Shown here: positions 44,372 through 52,905 of the stretch, piece after piece
How positions within the stretch are numbered: position 1 is the stretch's first letter
How the letters are laid out: each line of letters starts with the position of its first letter
Source of the DNA: Fimbriimonas sp.
GTDB taxonomy: Bacteria > Armatimonadota > Fimbriimonadia > Fimbriimonadales > Fimbriimonadaceae
Reading direction: 5' to 3'
DNA: 64,000 nt
Assembly: GCA_031292555.1 (NCBI GenBank)
Contig: JARLGV010000011.1
Span: 45,796-109,795 of the forward strand
The notes under the pieces: generated by a model
Told to the model about the DNA's origin: nothing
Seen by the model: the letters and a program-made list of their open reading frames with translations, nothing else
Database searches by the model: none
Made by a program: the position numbers and the translations under genes

Positions 44372-46981
44372 ATGAGCGGCGTCCGAACGCATACTAAATG
44401 GGTGACCGGACGCACGCCCATGATGCAGCAGTATTTCGCCGCCAAGGCGGAACATCCTGGTGTGCTGCTGGCGATGCGCGTCGGAGATTTTTACGAGTTT
44501 TACGGTCACGATGCCGAACTGGCCGCCGAGGCACTAGAGATCACGTTGACCGGACGCGAAGACGGTTCGAACGGACGGATTCCGATGGCGGGAGTGCCGT
44601 TCCACTCGGTGGAGAAATACCTTGCCCGGCTCCTTCAGAAAGGAATGAAAGTCGCGCTCTGCGACCAACTTGAGGACCCCAAGACCGCCAAGGGTCTCGT
44701 CAAGCGAGGCGTGACCCGGGTTCTGACTCCCGGCACGCTCGTGGAAGATTCGATGCTCAGCGCGGCCAAAAACAACTACCTGGCCGCCATCTGCGTTCAG
44801 GATAGCAAAGCCGGCCTCGCGATCCTCGACCCGAGTACCGGCGAGTTCGCGGTGACCGAGCTAATCGGTAACAGCGCCCAGGAACTGCTGCTTCAGGAGT
44901 TGGCTCGTCTACGCCCGTCGGAACTGCTCGTCGGACCGAACGCCGAGCCATACGGGGAGGTCGCTTCGAGTGCACTGGGCGCCGCCGTCACCGCATCGCC
45001 TACATTGAGCGTCGACCGAGCGACGCGTAAGTTGATCGAGCGCTTCGAAGTGGCGAATCTCCAGGGATTTGGCTGCGAAGACAAGCCCAGCGCGGTCGTC
45101 GCCGCATCGATGATCCTGGCATATGCTGAAAGGAACCAGCTTCCCCTCTCTCACGTCGACGCCATTGCGACCTACTCGGTCGACGGGTTCATGAGCTTGG
45201 ACCTTGCGACTCGAAAGAGCTTGGAACTCAGCCAGAACATGCTCGACGGCGGCCGCCGATACACTCTTCTGAGCGTCCTGGACGAAACCGTTACCGCGAT
45301 GGGATCGCGCCTGATACGCCGCTGGATCGAGCAGCCTCTTCTCGATCTTGGCCTGATCCGGTCTCGGCAGAATGCGGTGGAGCGATTCTTCGGACAGGCG
45401 ATGGTTCGCGGCGACCTACGCGACGCCCTACGCAAGCTCTCGGACCTGGAGCGGCTTGTTTCCCGCGCCGCCACCGGTTTGGCTGGCCCGCGCGACCTTG
45501 CCGCGCTGCGCACCTCGCTCCTTGCTCTGCCCCAACTGTCTGACCCACTACGCAAAGTCGGCCTCGGCCGCATTCAGGAGTTGCGCGAGCAGATCTCGGA
45601 TCATGCTGAGACCGCGCTTCTGCTTGATCGGGCACTGGTCTCCGAACCGCCTCACAGCGTGCGTGACGGCGGCGTGATGCGCGAAGGACACGACCTGGAA
45701 CTCGACAAGCTGCGCGATCTGAGCCGGAACGGCAAGGGCTATATCGCCAGCCTCGAAAAGGAGGAGCGCGAGCGTACCGGGATCAACAACTTGAAAGTCG
45801 GCTACAACGCGGTTTTTGGCTACTATATCGAAGTATCCAAACTCCACTCCGGCAAGGTCCCCGACCACTACATCCGAAAACAGACAACGGCAGGCGCCGA
45901 GCGTTATATCACCGCCGAACTGAAAGATCATGAGTCGCTCGTGCTTGGCGCCGAAGAGAAGGCCACCGCTCTGGAGACCGATCTCTTCAATCGGCTTCGC
46001 CTAAGAGTCGCCGAGCACTCACGCTCCCTGCTTCAGACGGCACGCGCGCTCGCCGAGGTCGACACGCTTGCCGGTCTGGCCGAAGCCGCCTCCAAGCGGG
46101 GGTACGTGAAGCCGGATGTCGTAGAGGACGACGTTCTGGAGGTGGCTTCGGGCCGCCACCCGGTCGTCGAGGCAAGCGCGTCGGGATTCGTACCGAACGA
46201 CACCGCGCTCGGAGTCGGAGAAAGCCCTACCCGCATCGTTATTCTGACCGGCCCGAACATGGCCGGAAAATCCACGTACCTGCGCCAGAACGCTTTGATC
46301 GTTCTAATGGCGCAAATCGGTTCGTTTGTTTCGGCAAAGAGCGCGCGGATCGGACTCTGCGACCGGATCTTCGCTCGAATCGGGGCCAAGGACGAACTGG
46401 CCCTGGGGCAAAGCACCTTCATGGTCGAAATGGTGGAGTCGGCAAACATCCTCAACCACGCCCGGGAACGATCGCTCGTTATCTTGGACGAGGTGGGCCG
46501 AGGAACCTCGACCTATGACGGACTGGCGATCGCCTGGGCGATGGTCGAGCACTTGGCGGATGTCGGTGCAAAGACGATGTTCGCTACCCACTATCACCAG
46601 CTCAACGCCCTTGCCGATCAGATCCCCGGCATTGCTAACTTCCGGGTCGCGGTCGAGGAGTTCGGAGACGACATCGTCTGGACCCACCGGGTTCTGGCGG
46701 GCGGCACCGATCGGAGTTACGGCATTCATGTCGCCCGAATGGCGGGGGTTCCTCAGCCGGTCCTCGAGCGAGCCACCGATATTTTGATCGAGTTGGAGGA
46801 CCGCGCCGACGGCCCGAGGGCGGCGCCCGCCACCACGCAGAGGCTCCAACTCACCCTCTTCGACATTGAGGACTCCCCGGTCGAGAAGGAGCTCAAGAAG
46901 GTCGATGTGAATCAACTGACCCCGATCGAGGCGCTCCGCCTCCTCGATGCGTGGAAGCGGAAATTCCTCAAGGGCGGGTAG
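44372..46981 (+). CDS. mutS: DNA mismatch repair protein MutS
   Basis: About 869 residues, normal for MutS. The mismatch-recognition domain begins TPMMQQYFAAKAEHPGVLLA and has the Phe-x-Glu wedge in VGDFYEFYG. Connector, core, clamp and ATPase domains follow. Walker A is TGPNMAGKSTYLRQ (about 625-638) and Walker B/signature VILDEVGRGTSTYDG (about 704-718), with the dimer loop FATHYHQL. The frame extends upstream to 44228 without protein-like content. I take ATG 44372; GTG 44402 is possible. It is divergent from the YvlD-like gene and converges on the sigma fusion gene. Confidence 0.93.
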   Translation: MSGVRTHTKWVTGRTPMMQQYFAAKAEHPGVLLAMRVGDFYEFYGHDAELAAEALEITLTGREDGSNGRIPMAGVPFHSVEKYLARLLQKGMKVALCDQLEDPKTAKGLVKRGVTRVLTPGTLVEDSMLSAAKNNYLAAICVQDSKAGLAILDPSTGEFAVTELIGNSAQELLLQELARLRPSELLVGPNAEPYGEVASSALGAAVTASPTLSVDRATRKLIERFEVANLQGFGCEDKPSAVVAASMILAYAERNQLPLSHVDAIATYSVDGFMSLDLATRKSLELSQNMLDGGRRYTLLSVLDETVTAMGSRLIRRWIEQPLLDLGLIRSRQNAVERFFGQAMVRGDLRDALRKLSDLERLVSRAATGLAGPRDLAALRTSLLALPQLSDPLRKVGLGRIQELREQISDHAETALLLDRALVSEPPHSVRDGGVMREGHDLELDKLRDLSRNGKGYIASLEKEERERTGINNLKVGYNAVFGYYIEVSKLHSGKVPDHYIRKQTTAGAERYITAELKDHESLVLGAEEKATALETDLFNRLRLRVAEHSRSLLQTARALAEVDTLAGLAEAASKRGYVKPDVVEDDVLEVASGRHPVVEASASGFVPNDTALGVGESPTRIVILTGPNMAGKSTYLRQNALIVLMAQIGSFVSAKSARIGLCDRIFARIGAKDELALGQSTFMVEMVESANILNHARERSLVILDEVGRGTSTYDGLAIAWAMVEHLADVGAKTMFATHYHQLNALADQIPGIANFRVAVEEFGDDIVWTHRVLAGGTDRSYGIHVARMAGVPQPVLERATDILIELEDRADGPRAAPATTQRLQLTLFDIEDSPVEKELKKVDVNQLTPIEALRLLDAWKRKFLKGG

Positions 46982-47013
46982 AGGGTTCGTTACACGCGGT
47001 ACTTGCGGCAGGT

Positions 47014-48549
47014 TCACTCCTTGGGTTGGGCGCCGGTCATATAGAAGGCATCTCGGTGGATCGAATCGAGTCGACCGTTCAGGATGTCCGCGAAGACTCG
47101 TCGCGCCTCATCAGGTTTCACGAAGACTCCCGGACGCTTCGTATAGGGCTCGGCCACGTAGAACGGTTGTGACAGGTACCGTAGCGCCTTTCGAGCACGT
47201 TGGACACGCTCCAGGGCGTCCGGCGAAAGTGCATGCCTCTCCGACGAGTTCACCGAAAACTGAAGCGCCATGTATTCTCTGAGCAGGTTACAAATACTCC
47301 GAGGCAATTCCTCCCCTCCATTGGGCTCGAGTCGTTTCGATCGGGACGCCAAGGGGTCGACACAGGGCCAGATCGCCTGTTCTGCCAGATAGCGGCCCAG
47401 GACGATTCGAGCATCGAGTTTGCTCGTCGAGTCGATGAAGCCGCCGTCAACCGGATCGTCCACGGGCAAGTAGGTGATCTGGATATCGTTGGTCCCCACT
47501 GACGCTTCGTCGACGAATTCGGACCACTGCCGTTCATCGCGCATGGGCGGCGCAAACACGAGAAGGCTCTGGCGCGCTGCCGCATTCTCCAAGCGATAGA
47601 CAAGTTCGGGTAGGAGCACCAGTACTCCAAGGCCCCATTCGCAGAAGATCCCACTGACGCCAGATTGGGAAAGCGGCGAGAACAGGTCGACCGTCTTCAC
47701 GCCGGTTGTCACCGGCTGTCCCGAATGAGCGGTTGCCGATTGAGACACGATCTGGGAAACCACATGGGTGTCGAGTGAACCGGCAAAGGCTAGCCTCTCA
47801 TCCAGCACTTCCTGGCCCGGCAGCCAGATCGATCCGGCTCGCCTAGGAGCGGCGATAACGCGTCCCGCCGAATGATGCCGTATGACGCATAGGCGTTCCT
47901 CTCCCATGCCCCTGATGCTCGATAGGATCGGTGGAACGGAATTGGGGGCGAACTGCACTGTCAAAATGGGACCCCGGACATCTTGGATGCGCCCGGAATT
48001 CGGTAGGTGGGATGTGTTGTCAGACATGGTCGTCAGTCTCCTTCTGAGTCGTTTTCGAGCGGCGTGGAGGCGCATGTTGACCGCATGGACGGTTACTCCC
48101 ATCTGCGTCGCAATCTCGCTCTGAGACAGCCCACACTCATAGAAGAGTAGGATTGCTTCCCTCTGTTCAAGTTCGAGGGCGTCAATCGCGTCTCGTACCT
48201 GCGACGAGATCGCAGGTCTGAGGGTGTCGTATCGGGACGACGGCGCCTCGAGATCAGAATCGACGATTTCGTCCCAGGAATCGGTCGGCAATTGGGTTCT
48301 GATGGCTCGAAACGCCTGGTGACGAACAATCCCTCGGAGCCAAACCCCGAACGCTCGTGGGTCTCGAAGACGATCCAGATTCTGGTAAGCAGCTAGGAAA
48401 GACTCCTGGACGACATCCTCTGCCATCTGGTCCCGCCCGACAAGCGTCAGAGCATAACCGAATGCCATGTCGCGATAGCACATGACCAAGCCACTAAACG
48501 CCTGAACGTCTCCGCTGTAGGTTCGGTCGATGATCTCTTCAAGATCCAT
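47014..48549 (-). CDS. ECF-type sigma factor fused to a degenerate F1-ATPase beta subunit
   Basis: A 511-residue single frame. Residues 1-85 form sigma region 2 (LTLVGRDQMAEDVVQESFLA), and 120-172 region 4 (LELEQREAILLFYECGLSQS, then EIATQMGVTVHAVNMRLHAA). From residue 185 to the end it follows ATP synthase beta: SGRIQDVRGPILTVQF (barrel domain, 185-200), TTGVKTVDLFSP (281-292), ITYLPVDDPVDGG (358-370), IWPCVDPLASRSKRLEP (393-409) and ALRYLSQPFYVAEPYT (455-470), ending DSIHRDAFYMTGA. Walker A GGAGVGKT is replaced by CEWGLGVL (303-310), the GER glutamate is lost, and roughly 90-110 residues around Walker B are missing. An internal ATG (residue 175) sits at the junction. It probably binds promoters, with a non-hydrolysing beta-like sensor or binding domain (inference). 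Confidence 0.88.
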   Translation of the reverse strand: MDLEEIIDRTYSGDVQAFSGLVMCYRDMAFGYALTLVGRDQMAEDVVQESFLAAYQNLDRLRDPRAFGVWLRGIVRHQAFRAIRTQLPTDSWDEIVDSDLEAPSSRYDTLRPAISSQVRDAIDALELEQREAILLFYECGLSQSEIATQMGVTVHAVNMRLHAARKRLRRRLTTMSDNTSHLPNSGRIQDVRGPILTVQFAPNSVPPILSSIRGMGEERLCVIRHHSAGRVIAAPRRAGSIWLPGQEVLDERLAFAGSLDTHVVSQIVSQSATAHSGQPVTTGVKTVDLFSPLSQSGVSGIFCEWGLGVLVLLPELVYRLENAAARQSLLVFAPPMRDERQWSEFVDEASVGTNDIQITYLPVDDPVDGGFIDSTSKLDARIVLGRYLAEQAIWPCVDPLASRSKRLEPNGGEELPRSICNLLREYMALQFSVNSSERHALSPDALERVQRARKALRYLSQPFYVAEPYTKRPGVFVKPDEARRVFADILNGRLDSIHRDAFYMTGAQPKE

Positions 48550-48660
48550 GGTTCTTCCAGTGCCTAGAGGGCCAGGCGTCGGTTGCCTTTGCTCTCTGTG
48601 AACGGTCTCACCCTAACGTGCCTTTTATGAGAGGTTCTCTTTCGACTTTTTCGGTTTGAG

Positions 48661-49033
48661 TCTATCGCCTTGATTGCCGACGCCCTGACTTTCCGGGCAT
48701 ATAGGCGCGCCCTGTTTCCCTCTGCGGCAATCAACGAGGATCGGATGGAAGTCCACGAAGGGCTTGCTCAATACACGGGCATCCGCATGATGGGACTCTC
48801 AGATTGGAGCCGACGGCATGGTGTTTCCCAACACACAAATCTCCGATGACTGGGGGAATTCTGGAGGTGACAGGCGGCGCTAGGGTGAGTAAGGGCTTTG
48901 ACACTGCCTACATGCCGGCGCCCACGGCCGGGAATCTGCTGCAAGGCGATGGATGGAAACTCACTTTGAAACCAGGCTGGAGGCTCGTCCCGGCCTCGCG
49001 CAGGGGGACTACACCGTGGCCAAGGATTTGTGA
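48661..49033 (+). pseudogene. Relic of a larger protein gene (internal deletion and frameshift)
   Basis: Three frames each hold a fragment of what looks like one protein. Frame 1 (48661-48825) reads ALIADALTFRAYRRALFPSA and MEVHEGLAQYTGIRMMGLSD. Frame 3 (from about 48850) reads GGARVSKGFDTAYMPAPTAG and LLQGDGWKLTLKPGWRLVPA. Frame 2 ends GDYTVAKDL with a TGA at 49031. One extra G in the run at about 49003-49007 would join the last two. I recall families with an EGLAEYTG helix and a GDGWTLTLAPGW C-terminus in putative metal-dependent hydrolases, but cannot name one. The N-terminus and middle are missing. The rest of the 48550-49072 gap shows nothing clear. Confidence 0.6.
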
Positions 49034-49072
49034 ACGGGGGCTGCCCAACAGGCGCAAAGTTCGAACACTCGA

Positions 49073-50404
49073 TCATAGTGATCGCTTCGTCGTTTGGCGA
49101 CCGATCCACCAAACGACCGGGCCGGATGCGAGTGCCACCGCGGACAGCCAAATGGCAACTTGTCCCTTGTCCTGGAATCGGCTGATGCACGCGAAGACCA
49201 CCAAGGCAGCGGGCGCTGTCAGAACAAGGACGAGTGCCGGCCAGCCCCCCGGTATGCGAAATGGGCGCATTAGGTCCGGCTCCTTGAACCTCAGAACCGC
49301 CAGCGCGATGAACTCGAACACGAGCGCGGAGCTATAAAGGACGACGTCGACGACAGTCAGATCGTTGAACCGCTCGTAACTGAGTGCGGTGTAGAACACC
49401 GCGCTGACCAGAATCGCGACCGTCGGCGTGCCCCACTTTGGGTGGAGCTTGGTCAGTCGGGCGGGGAGCCAACGGTCTCGGGCCAGCACGAACGGGATTC
49501 GTGAACTGGACAGCAAGGTCGCCGAGAACAACCCCGCGCTCGAAACGATGCCGGCGGCGGCGACCGCGATGCCCAGCCACCTTCCGCCAACGAGAGAAGC
49601 GACTTGAACCCAAGCGCCATCTTTCCAGGCGTCCGTCCCCCGAAGAACCGTCAAACCCACAAGCACAGGGAAGAGGTAGGAGGCGGTGACGATCAACACA
49701 CCGACCCCCAACGCTCTAGGAAGATTCCGCTGGGGCTCGACGATCTCGCCCGACACCGTCGAGATCGAATCCCAACCGAGGTAGTTCCACATCACCGAAA
49801 AGAGGCCGACCCCAACCGCTCCGGTTGCGCCCTGCGACTGCCACACGAAGGGATGGACGGTCGCCGAAAGATCGGTCACAACTTTCGACATCCCGAACGC
49901 GAGCAACACGGCGAACGGCACGAGGAGCAGCACAAAGAACGAAACTGAACCAACTCCAACGATCTTCGTACCTCGCATATTCAGCCAGGTGAGGGGCACA
50001 ATGATCGCCAGACCAACCAGCCATTTAGTCCAGGGATTGCTGTCGATCGCCGTCGAGTAACCGACCAACTCCAGAAACCGAGCCACATAGGCGGCAAACA
50101 AAGTCGGATAGATCGCCGTGTCGACCCAAGAGTAAATCCACGTCCACCAGCCGCAGAGGAATGCGCATGGCTGTCCGAGCGCCCGTTTGACCCAAACGTA
50201 ATAGCCACCCTCGTCCGGCATCGCGCTGCCCAATTCCGCCGTCAGTAGCGCAACCGGCGCGCTCCAGATGATCGGGGTCACGATCAGCAGAAGCACCGCC
50301 AACCCCGCTCCCGCCTGCACCATCGGCTCTAGTCCGAACGCGCCACCGCTCACGCAGAAGTAAATCGTCGCCAACAGCGGCCAAAACCGAAGCGTGCGCT
50401 TCAC
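49073..50404 (-). CDS. APC superfamily amino acid permease
   Basis: A 443-residue transporter with about 12 membrane helices. The first helix has FCVSGGAFGLEPMVQAGAGL, the broken-helix substrate site of APC proteins, and the second has APVALLTAELGSAMPDEGGY followed by YVWVKRALG, the family signature. A later conserved stretch is MWNYLGWDSISTVSGEIVEP. The substrate is probably an amino acid or polyamine taken up with cations. Divergent from glcD by about 190 bases. No regulator is adjacent. Confidence 0.92.
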   Translation of the reverse strand: MKRTLRFWPLLATIYFCVSGGAFGLEPMVQAGAGLAVLLLIVTPIIWSAPVALLTAELGSAMPDEGGYYVWVKRALGQPCAFLCGWWTWIYSWVDTAIYPTLFAAYVARFLELVGYSTAIDSNPWTKWLVGLAIIVPLTWLNMRGTKIVGVGSVSFFVLLLVPFAVLLAFGMSKVVTDLSATVHPFVWQSQGATGAVGVGLFSVMWNYLGWDSISTVSGEIVEPQRNLPRALGVGVLIVTASYLFPVLVGLTVLRGTDAWKDGAWVQVASLVGGRWLGIAVAAAGIVSSAGLFSATLLSSSRIPFVLARDRWLPARLTKLHPKWGTPTVAILVSAVFYTALSYERFNDLTVVDVVLYSSALVFEFIALAVLRFKEPDLMRPFRIPGGWPALVLVLTAPAALVVFACISRFQDKGQVAIWLSAVALASGPVVWWIGRQTTKRSL

Positions 50405-50597
50405 GGGAGGATTCTATCCTCTGGCGCTTCGACATACGAGGAGGCAAAGAGGCGAGGGATGGCAACTGCCAGGTCACTGCGAATCCTCTGGCTCTCGGCG
50501 AACGTGCCGCCTACCTTCGCCTCCACCAGAACTGCAGTTCACGACTGCAAAACAGATACGAAGCTATAGGTCAAGCCGCCTGCGGTACGCTCCATCC

Positions 50598-52031
50598 ATG
50601 CTCTCGTCGCATGCCGAACTGGCCAAAGCGCTACAGTCGGTTCTTACTCCCGACGCCGTTCTCAGCGGAGACGCGGCCGAGCGCGCCTATGACTGCGACG
50701 CCTACACCGTCGACCGGAATAACCCATCTGCCGTCGTCCTTCCCCGATCCACCGAGGACGTCGCCAAGGTCGTTCGATGGTGCAACAAGAACGACGTGCC
50801 ATTTACCGCCCGGGGAGCCGGAACCGGCCTGAGCGGAGGCGTCCTTCCTGCCATGGGCGGGGTCGTGCTTTCCACCAAGAGGATGACCAAGATCCTCGAG
50901 ATCGACTACGATAACCGTTGCCTTCTCGCCCAAGCGGGCATCCCAAACAAACGGCTATCGGACGCGGTGAAAGACCGGGGCCTCTACTTCGCACCCGACC
51001 CATCGTCCCAGTCAGTGTCGACGATAGGCGGAAACATCGGTGAGAATGCGGGCGGGCCGCACACGCTGAAATACGGAGTCACCGTCCAGCACATTCTGGG
51101 CTTAACGATGGTCGACCCGCTGGGGGAGATCCTCCACCTCGGGGGCAAACTGCCCGGCGCACCCGGATACGACTTTGTGGGGATCGTAGTGGGAAGCGAG
51201 GGCACGATGGGGATCGTGACCGAAGCCTGGGTCAAGCTTTGCCCGATACCCAAGGCTGTCGCCACCGCGCTCATCTCCTATCGAAACGTTGCCGACGCCT
51301 GTCGGACCGTGGCCGAGATCATCGCCCAAGGCACCATTCCCGCGGCCCTCGAGATGATGGACCACGGCATTCTGCGCGCGGTCCGGGCTGCATTCGGCCT
51401 CGAGTACCCGGAAGGGACGCTCGCCATGCTGCTCATCGAATGCGACGGCGAGCCGGATCGCGTCGCCCACGAAATGGAGTCGGTACAGAAGGTGTGTAAG
51501 AAGAACGGTGCCCTCCAGATCCGACTGGCCGAGGATGAAGCCGAGCGAGCCAAGCTCTGGACGGCCCGGAAGAAGGGCATCGGCGCGATGGGTCGGATCG
51601 CTCCAAGCATCGTCACCCACGACGGGGTCATTCCCCGCTCCAAACTGCCCGAGATGCTCGAATTCGTCTACGACGTCTCGTGGCGATACCAGATCGGCGT
51701 GGCGAATCTTTTCCACGCCGGTGACGGCAACCTGCACCCGTGCTTCTACTTCAACGACCGCGATCCCGAGCAGGTAAAGAGCGTCGTTGCAGCAGGAGAA
51801 GAGATCATCCGGCGGTGCGTCGAACTGGGCGGCAGCGTCAGCGGGGAGCACGGAATCGGCATCGAGAAGGTCGATCTGATGCCGCTCATGTTCACTCCGG
51901 AGGACATGGAGTTCCAGGCGACCGCCAAGAGGATCTTCAACGACGGGTCTTTGTGCAACCCGTGCAAGGTCCTCCCCAGCCAAAAGGGATGCGTCGAGCA
52001 CCGACGGAGATGGAGAGGCACCGCATGGTAA
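50598..52031 (+). CDS. glcD: Glycolate oxidase FAD subunit
   Basis: A 477-residue flavoprotein oxidising glycolate (or lactate) to the keto acid. The PCMH-type FAD domain has VPFTARGAGTGLSGGVLPAM and GNIGENAGGPHTLKYGVT. The C-terminal FAD-oxidase domain has ANLFHAGDGNLHPCFYFNDR and GGSVSGEHGIGIEKVDLM, with the catalytic-site histidines. The ATG at 50598 starts at the family's normal position (MLSSHAELAKALQ); the open frame extends upstream without protein-like content. It overlaps glcE by seven bases and leads the glcDEF operon. Confidence 0.93.
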   Translation: MLSSHAELAKALQSVLTPDAVLSGDAAERAYDCDAYTVDRNNPSAVVLPRSTEDVAKVVRWCNKNDVPFTARGAGTGLSGGVLPAMGGVVLSTKRMTKILEIDYDNRCLLAQAGIPNKRLSDAVKDRGLYFAPDPSSQSVSTIGGNIGENAGGPHTLKYGVTVQHILGLTMVDPLGEILHLGGKLPGAPGYDFVGIVVGSEGTMGIVTEAWVKLCPIPKAVATALISYRNVADACRTVAEIIAQGTIPAALEMMDHGILRAVRAAFGLEYPEGTLAMLLIECDGEPDRVAHEMESVQKVCKKNGALQIRLAEDEAERAKLWTARKKGIGAMGRIAPSIVTHDGVIPRSKLPEMLEFVYDVSWRYQIGVANLFHAGDGNLHPCFYFNDRDPEQVKSVVAAGEEIIRRCVELGGSVSGEHGIGIEKVDLMPLMFTPEDMEFQATAKRIFNDGSLCNPCKVLPSQKGCVEHRRRWRGTAW

Positions 52032-52900
52032 TCCCGGAAACCCTCGAAGAAATCGCCAACATCGTTAGGGACGCCAAGGGGACCGTCATCTTTCACGCAC
52101 GGCCCCAACCCCATCCGTTTGCCATCTCGGGCCCGACTGGTCCCGACGTCGTAGCTATCTCAATGAGCTCTTACGAGGGCATCATCGAGCACGACGTTGC
52201 CGACCAGGTCGTGGTCGTTCGAGCAGGCACGACACTGACCCAGCTTCAGTCCCATTTGGCCATAACCGGCCAGTGCCTCCCGCTTCCCCGATTCGATGCG
52301 AACTACGAATTGGCAACCGCCACGATCCACGGCCCGCTGATCGACAAGATCGCCTTCAATCTTCCCCACGGGTTACAATTCCAGTGCGGATCCTGGCGCG
52401 ACTGGATCATCGGGATGAAGATCGTGCGAGCCGATGGGACCATCGTGAAGTGCGGTAGCAAGGCAGTCAAAAATGTCGCCGGCTTCGACGTGCAAAAGCT
52501 TATGATCGGAGCGCGAAACACTCTCGGATTGGTTGCGGAAGTGACGCTCAAGACGTACCCAATTGAGGCCTTGCCCCTATCGGAAGTTCAAATCGTGCCA
52601 ACCATGGCCGGACGGGCGCCGAACTTCATTCAGCGTGTGCTTCCGACCGATCTCAATGCCGCGATCCGATCGTTGGGACAGCAACTGATCGCCTGTGACC
52701 GCCCCTCGTCGACGCTATGGGCCGAAGTAAGGCCCATGGAGTCGCCCCGGCGATTCAACGGCGACTGGATCATGCGAGCAGGCGCCGGACCGCGAAACCT
52801 GGAGTTTCCCGATGCCGCGCTCGTCAAGCTAATGCGTCGCACCAAAGAGCTCTTCGATCCTGGCTACAAACTAAACCCGGGGGCGATGGGCATCTTCTAA
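52025..52900 (+). CDS. glcE: Glycolate oxidase FAD-binding subunit
   Basis: A 291-residue smaller FAD-binding subunit of the glycolate oxidase complex. It lacks a full oxidase domain, as usual. VKNVAGFDVQKLMIGARNTL and LVAEVTLKTYPIE are diagnostic of the PCMH fold, and YKLNPGAMGIF resembles the family C-terminus. The ATG at 52025 has GAGAGG six bases upstream and overlaps the glcD stop; the ATG at 52010 is less well placed. It is followed by glcF after five bases. Confidence 0.9.
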   Translation: MVIPETLEEIANIVRDAKGTVIFHARPQPHPFAISGPTGPDVVAISMSSYEGIIEHDVADQVVVVRAGTTLTQLQSHLAITGQCLPLPRFDANYELATATIHGPLIDKIAFNLPHGLQFQCGSWRDWIIGMKIVRADGTIVKCGSKAVKNVAGFDVQKLMIGARNTLGLVAEVTLKTYPIEALPLSEVQIVPTMAGRAPNFIQRVLPTDLNAAIRSLGQQLIACDRPSSTLWAEVRPMESPRRFNGDWIMRAGAGPRNLEFPDAALVKLMRRTKELFDPGYKLNPGAMGIF

Positions 52901-52905
52901 TCGAC

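Noticed and set aside
51102..52001. 299-residue frame antisense to glcD
   Set aside because: High-GC shadow of a well-recognised gene, with no family features.
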